From: Prevotella sp. E13-17
Lineage (GTDB): Bacteria; Bacteroidota; Bacteroidia; Bacteroidales; Bacteroidaceae
DNA length: 64,000 nt
NCBI RefSeq assembly: GCF_022024035.1
Contig: NZ_CP091787.1
Location: 2,170,001 to 2,234,000 of the forward strand
Direction of reading: 5' to 3'
In this document: one piece after another, positions 52,740 to 62,330 of the stretch
Position numbering within the stretch: the stretch's first letter is position 1
Layout: each line of letters begins with the position of its first letter
Made by a program: the position numbers and the translations under genes
Notes under the pieces: model-generated
What the model was told of the DNA's origin: nothing
The model's database searches: none
The model's input: only the letters and a program-made list of their open reading frames with translations

Positions 52740-55448
52740 TTATTTCTTCATAACCTTCTTCTTATCTATGATATTGATTCCTCGCCTCATCTGCGGACGT
52801 CTGGTACCATCAATACCGTAAATGTTTAAAGGTTGCTTTACATCCTTGACATCATTAATACTGTTACTTTTATCGTTCATCATGCTCTTTACTTCTTCAA
52901 CATCAACAGCATAATTGTAAATACGCATGTCACGGATAAACATAGGCATATATGGATCTGTATAGAACTGACTGCGTCCGACGTAGTTCAGAACAGCATG
53001 AATGTCACTTGGCTTAATGGTGATACTGTTACTTGAGCCAACCTCAACGCCATCTATATAGATACATGTCTTACCTTTACCTATGGTCACAGTGAGATAC
53101 TTCCATTTCAAAATCGACAGATTCTGGTTGGCGTCAAGTGTCTGTTCTTCTTCCCCATTTTTAATGGCAAAGCGCATACCACCTTTGCCATTGTTAGTAG
53201 TCAGAAACATATAATGATTGTTATCCCATCCAAAATCAAATACACGCTGCCAGTTACTATTACTACGCATATTAATCCACATGGCGATGGTCATCTCCTC
53301 ACTATTTGCAATATTATAAGGCAACTGCAAGTATGCATTATTGCTCAGCGAGAGATACTTTTCGTATGTTGAATTATCCACCATGAAGGCTGGTGTACCA
53401 CCATGAACAGCATCCATCATATTGGAAGTCTCATCATAAAGATTCGTTTCAAAGTGCCAACGGGCAATCATTGCCTTCTCACCAGATGCAGCCGCCTCAA
53501 TCTCATCCGAAGCATCAGAAAGGTTCTCAGACAGATCAATGGCCTTTACCTTATATATATAAGTAACAGAAGGCAAACATGTATTATCTACAAAATAAGC
53601 ATCTTTGATCTTACGCGCAATGGTGTTCCATTCGTTACTACCCTTTTCCGTGCGAAGAACCATATAGCCTCCAAGGTCACGCTCACTGTTAGCATCCCAC
53701 GACAATCGAACAGAAGCAGAGTTTGCATCGGCTACAAGGCCAGATGGTTTTTCTGGCGCTTTACGGTCAAAAGTTGCTGTAACTGGAATAAATCGCCACA
53801 ACTGTCTTTTGCTGTTATCTCCACTCATTAATACATTGGTCTGCACATTCACATTATTAAGGGCTGAAGAGGGTTGAGCCGTGAGATAGAGTGAAGTTTC
53901 GCGATTACGGATATAATATGTACCATTACCTGCATATTGCAGATACCATTGTTCATTAGAATGTGCTACTTTATTTACACTATATGCAATAACATTAGCG
54001 CCGTCAAACGTTGAGAAGTCCTGAACATTCAAATGGGTCATCACATTATTAGAAACCGTAATATCATAAAAACTAAAATCGCCAGAGGTTGTTGGAGAAA
54101 CAGCAGGAGTCACATTCCACTTCTGCAATGCAAGTTTCTCGTATTTCTGAACTACGATATTACTTCCCATCGCAGCCAAAGCAAGTCCTGTGCCTTCGTT
54201 TACTATTTGATACTGACCATCTATAGCAGCGGGTTGAACATCTTCACCCCATGTGATATCTATCACGCGCTCGGCATTGACTTGTCCCTGCTGATAGCCT
54301 GTACCGCCAGGTATTTCCATTCGGAAAGTACGAAGCGGACCTTGACCATCGAAATAAAGATCACGCTGCGGCGAAACGAACTGATAGGAAGTAGTAGCCG
54401 CCTGACGCTCTGAAGAACCGATAAAGGCCTTCACACGCCCATCATCATGTCTATAGACAGAAGCAGCCGTCCAGTTGTTCTGATGTTCTGCATAAGCCAG
54501 ACGTTGTCCATGACGAGAGATGTCGCAGAACTCACCACGAGCACGACTATCGAAACCCCACCAAATGCCATAGGTCATACCATGTTCCAGACCAACCATC
54601 GCCTCAACCACATTATGCATTTCGTCATTGTAACCCACTTTACCGTCATTCATCAAGCGGTCGTAGAACTTAATATAGTTATTCATAGACCCCGCTAACT
54701 GGTGGGTGTTACCCCAGTCATAAACATTAGAACCGGCATTATACCAATTGATGGCATTGTCATTATTCAACGTGTTGCCACCACATATTTTAATGCCTTG
54801 CAGACTCTCGTAGCTTTTCAACTTTTGTGCCACATTGGCCTCGTCTGACTGATTGCCCTGAATCTCTCCGGTAAGGTTCTTTTCCCAAGCATTGTCAGGT
54901 TCGTTGAAAGGTGATATTCCTATGACGGGATGGGTTGAATTTTCCTTCATCCAAGCCACATGAGCCTCTATACATTTAGCCCAATGATCAATGTTTACTA
55001 TCTTGTTTTTGCTCGTATAGTAGGTATTAACAAATGGCTCTGTACTATCCTTTGGCCGATAGCCATTGTCACAGTTCATCACCAAAGGCAGGTCTTTGCG
55101 TACTATATCAAACAGGATAGAACGTTCTCGCAAGCCATCAATCTGATCATTGGCCAATGACTCATCATTGATCAGCGGTGAGAAGACACGGAAAGAAGTA
55201 CGACCGATTCCAACATTTTCAGCTCCCATATGTCGGAGTCCTTTACGCAGATTTTGTTCGTTGATCCATGCCAAATCAAGTCCCCATATTGGAGAGAAGC
55301 GTTTTCCTTCTGCCTTGACATCTATGGGCATGCTAATATCCGATTTCTTGAATGTCTTCAAGTTAATACTTGACGACGAACGCTCCTGCGCCATCGCCAA
55401 AGAAGACGTCAGAAGACAGGCTGTAAGTAAGTAGGTCTTGGTTTTCAT
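52740..55448 (-). CDS. Secreted multidomain glycoside hydrolase (clan GH-A fold)
   Basis: A 902-aa secreted enzyme. The signal peptide ends at AMA (residue 20). Residues about 45-430 look like a clan GH-A barrel with the acid/base Glu in ISPFNEPDN (Glu183); the nucleophile is probably Glu276 or Glu282 in the YNDEMHNVVEAMVG stretch. A ricin-like beta-trefoil (about 435-580) with QKWNVTP and EQWYLQYAGNGTYYIRN follows. Next come an Fn3 domain (about 590-680) and a LamG/concanavalin-type domain (about 690-860). The tail resembles type IX sorting domains. Exact GH family and substrate are not resolvable. Second gene of the pair, 8 nt after 55457. Confidence 0.8.
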   Translation of the reverse strand: MKTKTYLLTACLLTSSLAMAQERSSSSINLKTFKKSDISMPIDVKAEGKRFSPIWGLDLAWINEQNLRKGLRHMGAENVGIGRTSFRVFSPLINDESLANDQIDGLRERSILFDIVRKDLPLVMNCDNGYRPKDSTEPFVNTYYTSKNKIVNIDHWAKCIEAHVAWMKENSTHPVIGISPFNEPDNAWEKNLTGEIQGNQSDEANVAQKLKSYESLQGIKICGGNTLNNDNAINWYNAGSNVYDWGNTHQLAGSMNNYIKFYDRLMNDGKVGYNDEMHNVVEAMVGLEHGMTYGIWWGFDSRARGEFCDISRHGQRLAYAEHQNNWTAASVYRHDDGRVKAFIGSSERQAATTSYQFVSPQRDLYFDGQGPLRTFRMEIPGGTGYQQGQVNAERVIDITWGEDVQPAAIDGQYQIVNEGTGLALAAMGSNIVVQKYEKLALQKWNVTPAVSPTTSGDFSFYDITVSNNVMTHLNVQDFSTFDGANVIAYSVNKVAHSNEQWYLQYAGNGTYYIRNRETSLYLTAQPSSALNNVNVQTNVLMSGDNSKRQLWRFIPVTATFDRKAPEKPSGLVADANSASVRLSWDANSERDLGGYMVLRTEKGSNEWNTIARKIKDAYFVDNTCLPSVTYIYKVKAIDLSENLSDASDEIEAAASGEKAMIARWHFETNLYDETSNMMDAVHGGTPAFMVDNSTYEKYLSLSNNAYLQLPYNIANSEEMTIAMWINMRSNSNWQRVFDFGWDNNHYMFLTTNNGKGGMRFAIKNGEEEQTLDANQNLSILKWKYLTVTIGKGKTCIYIDGVEVGSSNSITIKPSDIHAVLNYVGRSQFYTDPYMPMFIRDMRIYNYAVDVEEVKSMMNDKSNSINDVKDVKQPLNIYGIDGTRRPQMRRGINIIDKKKVMKK

Positions 55449-55456
55449 TAGTCTAT

Positions 55457-58400
55457 TTATTTTTTGATGATCTTAAATACACTTCCTTTCTCAACCTTCA
55501 GATAAATACCGCGAGTGATATTTGACGAGTTCACCTTACGTCCGTCGATGGTATATAATCCATCTTCCATCTGAGGAGAAGAAAGTGTCACATTGCTGAT
55601 TGCAAGTGCATATTCTGCTTCCGTCAATCCTTCAATAGGCATGGTCTCTCCATCCCACGTATCTTTCTTGGGGATATAACTTGCCAAGTAATCGTCAAAA
55701 GGAAGAAGAACTGCTGTATAACTACTCATTCGGGGACGGTTATTCGCATCAACTTTCTTCCAGATGCCATTATCCAAATAATAATGCTGCTTAGGAACGC
55801 GTGCAGTAGTCCTAAAGTATCCCCACAGGTTTCCTTGCCCGAGTTGTGGTTCTTTTATCTTGGGCCCATACTCATACAAAGTCACATCAGCCGTTTCTGA
55901 TTTGAAAATAAAAGGAAGACCTGCTGGTACTTCTGTAACCTCATACAGGCATAGATTTTTCAAATCGGACGTTACACCTCCAATCATATAAAACTTCACG
56001 TCACCATATGCTTTCACAGCATAAGGCAGACAAGTGACAGCCCACTGGTTTGGTTCTACTGTTGTGCGGTAGAGAGGATGGAACTTTAAGACGAAATCGG
56101 TGGCACACCACCAGCCCTCACGGTTATCCCCCACAGCCTTTGTATCTCCCAAAGCACGCCATGCTCCGTTGACGGCACCCTCTTTTGTTCCGACAAACCC
56201 AACGGTCAATGCAGAATCATCTGGAACATACAACGGTGCTGTCAACAAAGATTGCCAGCGGTCTTCATCACTGACGGTTGGCAGGTCAAAATAATCAGCA
56301 GTCAGGGCTGGTGTCGATACGGTCACTTTACCATCTGTTAGATAGCCATGCTGGTCACTCAGGCAGAAATGCTCTGTAGAGGCCTTACATTCCAAGGAAT
56401 ACAAACCGTGGTCAAGTTGTTCCACTGTCTGTTTGATAGCCATACTTTTAGCGGAGCCTTCTGACGCATCTATCCCAGACCACCATGCATTCCAGAATGT
56501 GATATCGTTCTTTTTATTGAGACGCTGGTCGCCAGCTGTGTACGTACCGCATTTCGTAGTCCATCCCGAAGACGTAGAAAAGTCTGAAGAAACAATTGCG
56601 TCAGCTATAGTAGTCTGTGGATAATAGTCGTCAACGGCCTCCACAAGTTGAGGGTAAGTATTCGCAATGGATTCGATAGATGTTGCACTATCAAACTGCA
56701 AAAGCAACTGCTTCAGGTCTTCACTACCAGGCAATTCCAATTCGGCATAACTGCGCCACAACTGCTTCTTCCTTGCATACTCATCCAAATATGAATACGC
56801 CTTAAAGGTCTGGTCCAACAACGTCTGAAGAGCAGCAAGTGCTTCAGCATCATTCCCCGTAACAGCTGTCGCCTTCTGTGCTAATTCGCCATTCAGGAAC
56901 GGGTATTTTGTGTTATAAGTCTGGAAAAGCTGAATGGACTGGCGAACACAGGATATGCCATCTACTACTGCCTCTTCATAAGAATCAAACAAATTGCCCA
57001 GGTAAAGATTGCCAAACTGTGATTTTGCCCCCAACTGTCGGCATGAGAATATAGCTTTAGAATATGTACCAGAATTAAATGTTTTAGACTGCATAAGCCA
57101 AGTACCTGTCGTGTTATAGAGGTTACTAAGGTTTTTATCTCTGCTAATGCCATCATTAGAGCCATACACATAGTTCAACAGATTAACATTATTGCATACA
57201 GCTCCAGTAAAAAAATAGTCCGTATTTGGTTTAATATCCACAACCTGTCGAATAGACATTTCGCTTACATCATCACCATCGCCATAACACTGCAAATAAG
57301 GATATCCGTTAAAACCACCTTTTTCAATGACTTGAAAATAAGGAGCTGCGAGAGGTTCGCCTGCGCCGTTAGTCCATCCAGTAAGTCCCATCATGAAGTT
57401 GCCGTTTTTGAAAACGTTACCGCCCAGATACTTGGTGGCACCATTAATCTCAATAGCATCACCAGCCTGGACCTCTTTTGCAGCAGCTGTGATCTGATTG
57501 GTTCTGCGCTCGTCGCCATTTCCATCAACCACAAGCACACGATACTGATAGCCAATGCCTGAGTTTTTATCCTCATAAGTATAGTCGGCAGCACTTTCCT
57601 CCATGGGAATTTCTGCAAACGTCTCCCACTTGGCCGATGAATTCACACGACGCTCTACATAGATGCCGCCATTCATCTCACCATTATAATCGTGCCACTT
57701 CAGTGTAGCAACCTTTGTCTTGTTATCAAACTCAAGGGTGAAACCAGACGGAGTACGCTGCTTAACAACTTTTGGAGCATAGTCGTACTTACCGTTATAG
57801 CCTACGCCAGAGTTGATGGTGGCATAATACTGACCCGCAGCAGTCAAGGAGAAATTGTCTCTCATGATTTTGGATGGGTCACGCTCACTGTTCCAATAAT
57901 AGTAACGTTCAATGTAATCCCAATTGTTCAGGTTGCCACAAATACGCTTGATAGCCTCTGCATTCTGAGCCTCCGTCACTCCACTGGCAAAGGCGCCATT
58001 ATTATTCCACGATGCGCCCCAAACCCATTCTGAAATCCAGATTGGTCGATGATAGCGATCAACCCATTGTGTCTTAAAGCTCCATTCATTGAAACTAGAC
58101 TCTGGCCAGTAGCAATGCAAGTCAATAATGTCGCAGCGCCAGCCACGGGCATCTATACTATCCATGAACTCGCGCAAATGATTTAGACTGCCATCATGAG
58201 ACGATGGAGAACATAGGCGCATACCAGTACGCATCAGGTTTTCCCAGTTATTCAAAATTTGCTGAACCGTCTGAGGAGTATCGTCGGCACTATTACCAGG
58301 CTCGTTATTGGTTTTCATATGCGGTGAATACGATACCGATCCGCACGCTGCCGCAGAAGGCCAGTCTTCATAGATGTGGTGAGGCACACACTCGCAGTCA

Positions 58401-59149
58401 ATGCCTCGATTCTCACCAAGACCAAACGAGTAGCAACTGGTGACATTCAACGCTTCAACAGAATTAGCACGTGTATCATTGGCCAGCCCTTGTTTACCCG
58501 TGTCATACCATTTAAAAATACGATATGAAGAAATACTGCGATCCAAGACTGCAGGCATATTAGCTATTTCTAAGTCTTTATCGGCAGCAATGAAACAACG
58601 ACTATAACCCCGTCCGCCTTTTCCGTTGGCAAAGGTCACCATATATCCACGTTTCAACTTGAAAGAACGGATTCTGTTGTTCAGCTTTGCCTCGGTCAGA
58701 GTGTTCATGAAACCGCCAGCACTCTCCAAGCCAAAATCGCTGCATGACTCACCCAAGAAATCTGGTTCGGAATATACTGTCAGTGGTTTAAAGTTGCTAG
58801 CATAAGGTAAAATGATACAACCTCGATTATAGATCTTCACCTGACAGTTAGAATTATAAACAGCACGCTGTCCATTTATCTGCACATGATTACTCAGCAG
58901 TGTAAGAGCTGCAGAAGGCTTCACTGCATCTAATATGAGAACGGCATGCTCTGTATTGACTATATTCACTACACCATTATTTCCAAATGGGGTTGCCGAT
59001 GACACGATATAATCAACATCATCCGTTAAAGATATCGAAGTTGTCACTTGCGAAACGCTAGTTTTTTTGTTTGCCGACCATACGGTCAAACTGGTAGTAA
59101 GGACGAAGGCAAATGCCAACAACACCCCACGAAACAGAACTTTCTTCAT
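55457..59149 (-). CDS. Large secreted protein with GH128-like (Asl1-type) catalytic domain
   Basis: A 1230-aa secreted protein. After a signal peptide (to about residue 25) comes a 200-residue beta-rich region. A TIM-barrel Glyco_hydro_cc-type domain (about 205-450) follows, with paired acids Glu283 in KTNNEPGNS and Glu374 in IWISEWVWG, and IIDLHCYWPES. GH128 enzymes are endo-beta-1,3-glucanases. An Fn3 domain (about 465-555), a carbohydrate-binding-like domain from about 570, helical stretches (about 700-830) and another beta domain precede the tail. The tail MEDGLYTIDGRKVNSS to IIKK matches type IX sorting domains. It is the first gene of the pair; the glucan substrate is inference from the fold. 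Confidence 0.8.
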   Translation of the reverse strand: MKKVLFRGVLLAFAFVLTTSLTVWSANKKTSVSQVTTSISLTDDVDYIVSSATPFGNNGVVNIVNTEHAVLILDAVKPSAALTLLSNHVQINGQRAVYNSNCQVKIYNRGCIILPYASNFKPLTVYSEPDFLGESCSDFGLESAGGFMNTLTEAKLNNRIRSFKLKRGYMVTFANGKGGRGYSRCFIAADKDLEIANMPAVLDRSISSYRIFKWYDTGKQGLANDTRANSVEALNVTSCYSFGLGENRGIDCECVPHHIYEDWPSAAACGSVSYSPHMKTNNEPGNSADDTPQTVQQILNNWENLMRTGMRLCSPSSHDGSLNHLREFMDSIDARGWRCDIIDLHCYWPESSFNEWSFKTQWVDRYHRPIWISEWVWGASWNNNGAFASGVTEAQNAEAIKRICGNLNNWDYIERYYYWNSERDPSKIMRDNFSLTAAGQYYATINSGVGYNGKYDYAPKVVKQRTPSGFTLEFDNKTKVATLKWHDYNGEMNGGIYVERRVNSSAKWETFAEIPMEESAADYTYEDKNSGIGYQYRVLVVDGNGDERRTNQITAAAKEVQAGDAIEINGATKYLGGNVFKNGNFMMGLTGWTNGAGEPLAAPYFQVIEKGGFNGYPYLQCYGDGDDVSEMSIRQVVDIKPNTDYFFTGAVCNNVNLLNYVYGSNDGISRDKNLSNLYNTTGTWLMQSKTFNSGTYSKAIFSCRQLGAKSQFGNLYLGNLFDSYEEAVVDGISCVRQSIQLFQTYNTKYPFLNGELAQKATAVTGNDAEALAALQTLLDQTFKAYSYLDEYARKKQLWRSYAELELPGSEDLKQLLLQFDSATSIESIANTYPQLVEAVDDYYPQTTIADAIVSSDFSTSSGWTTKCGTYTAGDQRLNKKNDITFWNAWWSGIDASEGSAKSMAIKQTVEQLDHGLYSLECKASTEHFCLSDQHGYLTDGKVTVSTPALTADYFDLPTVSDEDRWQSLLTAPLYVPDDSALTVGFVGTKEGAVNGAWRALGDTKAVGDNREGWWCATDFVLKFHPLYRTTVEPNQWAVTCLPYAVKAYGDVKFYMIGGVTSDLKNLCLYEVTEVPAGLPFIFKSETADVTLYEYGPKIKEPQLGQGNLWGYFRTTARVPKQHYYLDNGIWKKVDANNRPRMSSYTAVLLPFDDYLASYIPKKDTWDGETMPIEGLTEAEYALAISNVTLSSPQMEDGLYTIDGRKVNSSNITRGIYLKVEKGSVFKIIKK

Positions 59150-59192
59150 TGTATAAGAGAATTGATAGTTTTAGTTTTATTATTTCTAGTTG

Positions 59193-59200
59193 CAAAGATA
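59193..59200 (-). promoter_or_regulatory. Promoter -7 element for the two-gene GH operon
   Basis: Reads TATCTTTG followed by CAACTAG on the minus strand, 44 nt before the start. Confidence 0.65.
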
Positions 59201-59303
59201 TAGGAATTATCGTAATTATCCAAATTAATTATTATTTTTTGGCAGAACTGCCACTAAATGCCATGATACCACCCCAAAAGCGGTCCCCCATGACTAAGAC
59301 CTT

Positions 59304-59930
59304 CTATGATTTAGCATCTTCTGAGGCAAGGATTGGCAGCGAGATATGGTAGCGAACTGCCAGGAATCTAACCACGCAAGTCAGTACGAAACTTACGATA
59401 GCCGTTACGCCAACAGACAGGCCTGTCTCCAATCCAATCCAATAAACGATACCACCCAGCACACTAGCCATGGCATATATCTCCTTATGGAATATCACAG
59501 GCTCATTGTTCAGGAGTACATCGCGGATGACGCCACCAGCAGCACCCGTGATACATCCCATAATGACAGCCACCCAAAAAGGTTGTCCGAAAGCAAGACT
59601 CTTTTGAATTCCGGCAACCGTGAATAGCGCCAGTCCAAACGTATCAAAAACGAACCATGCATTTTTCAGCGGTTCCATCCATTTTCCCATAAAAACAACT
59701 GTCAACAAAGCGACGGCCGTGCAGATCATATAAATTGGGGTAGTCATCCAAAACGGTGTAGCACCAAGCAATACATCACGAATTGTTCCGCCACCTATAG
59801 CAACAGCAATACCACAAACGTATCCACCAAACCAATCAAAATGTTTTGCTGCCGCATGACGAATGCCTGAAATTGCAAAAGCAAAAGTACCAAGCATTTC
59901 AATGATGCTTATCAAGAATTCCTGATTCAT
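59304..59930 (-). CDS. TRIC-type channel / UPF0126 membrane protein
   Basis: A 208-aa membrane protein with a duplicated three-helix unit. Each half carries a GGxxRDVLL motif: AIGGGTIRDVLLGATPFW and AAGGVIRDVLLNNEP. This is the layout of the bacterial trimeric intracellular cation channel family (YicG/YadS), variously proposed to conduct cations or carry glycine. It starts 5 nt after rarA, so it is probably read from the rarA promoter. Confidence 0.9.
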   Translation of the reverse strand: MNQEFLISIIEMLGTFAFAISGIRHAAAKHFDWFGGYVCGIAVAIGGGTIRDVLLGATPFWMTTPIYMICTAVALLTVVFMGKWMEPLKNAWFVFDTFGLALFTVAGIQKSLAFGQPFWVAVIMGCITGAAGGVIRDVLLNNEPVIFHKEIYAMASVLGGIVYWIGLETGLSVGVTAIVSFVLTCVVRFLAVRYHISLPILASEDAKS

Positions 59931-59935
59931 CTAAA

Positions 59936-61228
59936 CTAATCTTCAAAACGTTTTCCCCAATAATTTACCATTCTCTGATAGAGTTTCTCCTCTGCAGGAT
60001 TATGTTGCCCATGCCAAAACCGCTGATTGACTAATTCGTCAGGCATATATTGCTGCTCTGTGAAGTGACCAGGATAATCATGAGGATATTTGTAGCCATC
60101 ATGATAACCAAGCTCTTTCATTAATTTTGTTGGAGCATTCCTTAGAGGCAACGGGACTGACAGATTACCTGTCTCACGCACTAAAGACAAAGCCCTATCA
60201 ATACCCAGATAGGCCGAGTTACTTTTTGGCGAAGTCGCCAAATAGACCGCACATTCAGCAAGAGCAATACGAGCTTCAGGCCAACCAATTTTCATCACTG
60301 CATCAAAAGCAGCATTGGCCAAAAGCAGAGCGTTTGGATTAGCCAGTCCAATATCCTCGGCAGCAGATATCACCAGTCTTCGAGCAATAAACTGAGGGTC
60401 TTCTCCACCCTCTATCATACGCGCCATCCAGTATAAGGCAGCATCAGGATCACTTCCCCTTATACTTTTAATAAAGGCTGAAATGATATCATAATGCATC
60501 TCACCGTCTTTATCATAAGCCAAAGGATTTTGTTGGAGACATGAAACCACGAAATCATCTGTGATAATAATCTCCGATGATGCTGAATGTGCAGTTGCCT
60601 TAGCACTCTCTACAACCAGTTCCAAAATGTTCAGCAGCTTACGAGCATCGCCTCCACTAAACCTCAAAAGTGCATCAGTCTCTTTCAGTTCTATTTTGAG
60701 TTCCTTGAGAATCACATCGGTCGTGATAGCGCGATTCAGCAGTTTCAGAAGGTCTTCCTTACCAAGCGACTTCAAAATGTATAGCTGACAACGCGACAAC
60801 AAGGGCCTGATGACCTCAAAAGACGGGTTCTCTGTCGTGGCGCCTATCAGCGTGACAATGCCCCGTTCGACAGCACCCAACAGAGAATCTTGCTGAGATT
60901 TTGAAAAACGGTGTATCTCGTCAATAAATAAAATAGGTGAAGCCTCATTGAAGAAGCGACCTTTCTGAGCCTTTTCAATGACATCCCTAACGTCCTTTAC
61001 GCCACTTGTCACTGCTGATAGGGTATAAAAAGGAGTATCCAACTTATTGGCAATGATATGAGCCAACGTTGTTTTGCCTACTCCCGGAGGCCCCCACACA
61101 ATAAAAGAAGAGATGTGCCCCGAGTCAATCATTCTTCGAAGAACAGCCCCTTCGCCCACCAAGTGTTGCTGACCGATATAGTCATCCAACGTTCGCGGCC
61201 TTAGTCTTTCTGCTAATGGTTCTGCCAT
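59936..61228 (-). CDS. rarA: Replication-associated recombination protein A
   Basis: A 430-aa AAA+ ATPase that acts at stalled replication forks. Walker A is WGPPGVGKTTLAHIIA, Walker B LFIDEIHRFSKSQQDSLL, sensor 1 IGATTENPSFEV, and the C-terminal MgsA domain contains KSIRGSDPDAALYWMARMIEGGEDP. The promoter at 61239-61246 (TATCTTTG on the minus strand) is so close to the ATG at 61228 that the leader must be very short. Confidence 0.95.
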   Translation of the reverse strand: MAEPLAERLRPRTLDDYIGQQHLVGEGAVLRRMIDSGHISSFIVWGPPGVGKTTLAHIIANKLDTPFYTLSAVTSGVKDVRDVIEKAQKGRFFNEASPILFIDEIHRFSKSQQDSLLGAVERGIVTLIGATTENPSFEVIRPLLSRCQLYILKSLGKEDLLKLLNRAITTDVILKELKIELKETDALLRFSGGDARKLLNILELVVESAKATAHSASSEIIITDDFVVSCLQQNPLAYDKDGEMHYDIISAFIKSIRGSDPDAALYWMARMIEGGEDPQFIARRLVISAAEDIGLANPNALLLANAAFDAVMKIGWPEARIALAECAVYLATSPKSNSAYLGIDRALSLVRETGNLSVPLPLRNAPTKLMKELGYHDGYKYPHDYPGHFTEQQYMPDELVNQRFWHGQHNPAEEKLYQRMVNYWGKRFED

Positions 61229-61238
61229 ATTTTCGATG

Positions 61239-61298
61239 CAAAGATAGAAAATAATTGCGAATTATGAATTATGAATTAAGAATAATTTCGTATCTTTG
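61239..61298. promoter_or_regulatory. Divergent promoters: rarA (-) and acidic-tailed protein (+)
   Basis: CAAAGATA at 61239-61246 reads TATCTTTG toward rarA, with the ATG only 11 nt away. TATCTTTG at 61291-61298 faces the plus-strand gene, 31 nt before its start. Between them ATTATGAATT is repeated in tandem. Confidence 0.7.
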
Positions 61299-61329
61299 CA
61301 CCATAAACAAGCAAATGCACTAATTTTCT

Positions 61330-62136
61330 ATGGAGCAACAGACTAATAAAAAAGCACTTACGCTCAAGACACTGACCAAAAGCAGTGTGTGGGACATACA
61401 GGAGAATGACATCTTCCGTTTGTGGGAAGGAGCTGAAAAAGACGCTGAAGTGAAAGACAACGCACGCCATTATGTTGACATTATCCGTTCTGCATTTATG
61501 ATTGAAGAGATCAACAGCGATTCAGATCTTGTCAAGACTAAATTCGAAAAGCTGGGATATAAAGTCGGTCAAGTAAAACTGGACGATAATGCAAAGGTCA
61601 CATGGGCTATCAAGAAGCGTCCTATCATGCGTGTAACTGATCTTACTTACGAGAATATCCGCCACATCTCAGCTACCAAACTTATCGAAGTGTTGGACCG
61701 CAACTTTGGTGGCGGTTGGGATTCTCTTTCACAAAGTATCAAAGACATCATTGAAAGCGGCTTTGACATCTCTACGACCACACTTCCTAAAGATCGTCTG
61801 CACAAAAAGGGTGGCATGTACGAAAAGAAGGTTGAAGACGGTTTTGAAGTCCTGGAAGTAGCCAAAGGCACATGGATAGAAGCCATTTTTGCCAAGGCTA
61901 AGCCAGAAAGCGAGAAGCCCCGCATGAAGTTTGCATCATCAAGTATGGATGATGAAGACGATGATGCTGATGTGGAAATCGAAGACAACTACAACAAGCC
62001 CGACGAAGACGACATTGAAATCTCTGATCCCGATGATGACGACATCACCGAAGAGAACTACTCTACCATGATGGATTTGGGTAGTGGCGATGCCGACGAG
62101 GAAGCAGAGAACATCTCCGAATACGGTGATGAGTAG
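61330..62136 (+). CDS. Unknown conserved-looking protein with highly acidic tail
   Basis: A 268-aa cytosolic protein with no signal peptide. Residues 1-200 are a folded, mixed helical/beta region (SVWDIQENDIFRLWEG, TYENIRHISATKLIEVL, TLPKDRLHKKGGMYEKKVED). The last 60 or so residues are almost half Asp and Glu (DDEDDDADVEIEDNYNKPDE and more), with no membrane segment. I do not recognise a family. Acidic tails of this kind occur in DNA-mimic, chaperone and nucleic-acid-handling proteins, but nothing here proves such a role. Confidence 0.75.
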   Translation: MEQQTNKKALTLKTLTKSSVWDIQENDIFRLWEGAEKDAEVKDNARHYVDIIRSAFMIEEINSDSDLVKTKFEKLGYKVGQVKLDDNAKVTWAIKKRPIMRVTDLTYENIRHISATKLIEVLDRNFGGGWDSLSQSIKDIIESGFDISTTTLPKDRLHKKGGMYEKKVEDGFEVLEVAKGTWIEAIFAKAKPESEKPRMKFASSSMDDEDDDADVEIEDNYNKPDEDDIEISDPDDDDITEENYSTMMDLGSGDADEEAENISEYGDE

Positions 62137-62168
62137 TTTACACAGCAGGAAATATACTTTATTTCAAC

Positions 62169-62254
62169 AAAAAAAGGAACCTATTCTCACGAACGGGTTC
62201 CTTCTTTTTAAAAACTTTGGAAAATGATAAATATAGATTAAAATTACTAGTTAT
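62169..62254 (-). ncRNA. Candidate small RNA, about 86 nt
   Basis: A minus-strand unit between convergent genes. Its promoter matches the full consensus: TTTG at 62288-62291, 19 nt, TAACTTTG at 62261-62268. The transcript would run about 86 nt to the hairpin at 62174-62203 and its T-run. There is no start codon followed by a useful frame. It lies 40 bp beyond the Maf stop and does not overlap any coding region. Confidence 0.5.
62174..62209. terminator. Bidirectional terminator after the acidic-tailed gene
   Basis: AAGGAACC (62174-62181) pairs with GGTTCCTT (62196-62203), with T-rich sequence on the plus side and seven T on the minus side. Confidence 0.82.
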
Positions 62255-62260
62255 CGATTG

Positions 62261-62291
62261 CAAAGTTACAAATATATTCTACAAAACCAAA
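62261..62291 (-). promoter_or_regulatory. Orphan consensus promoter at 62.26 kb
   Basis: TTTG, 19 nt, TAACTTTG then CAATCG on the minus strand; no coding gene lies downstream before the terminator. Confidence 0.6.
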
Positions 62292-62330
62292 ACTTTTCAC
62301 AACTTTTTTTGTTAATAACGGAAAATAGTT

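Noticed and set aside
52688..59149. Polysaccharide utilisation locus with SusC/SusD
   Set aside because: Two hydrolase genes are present but no SusC, SusD or hybrid sensor gene lies within the window.
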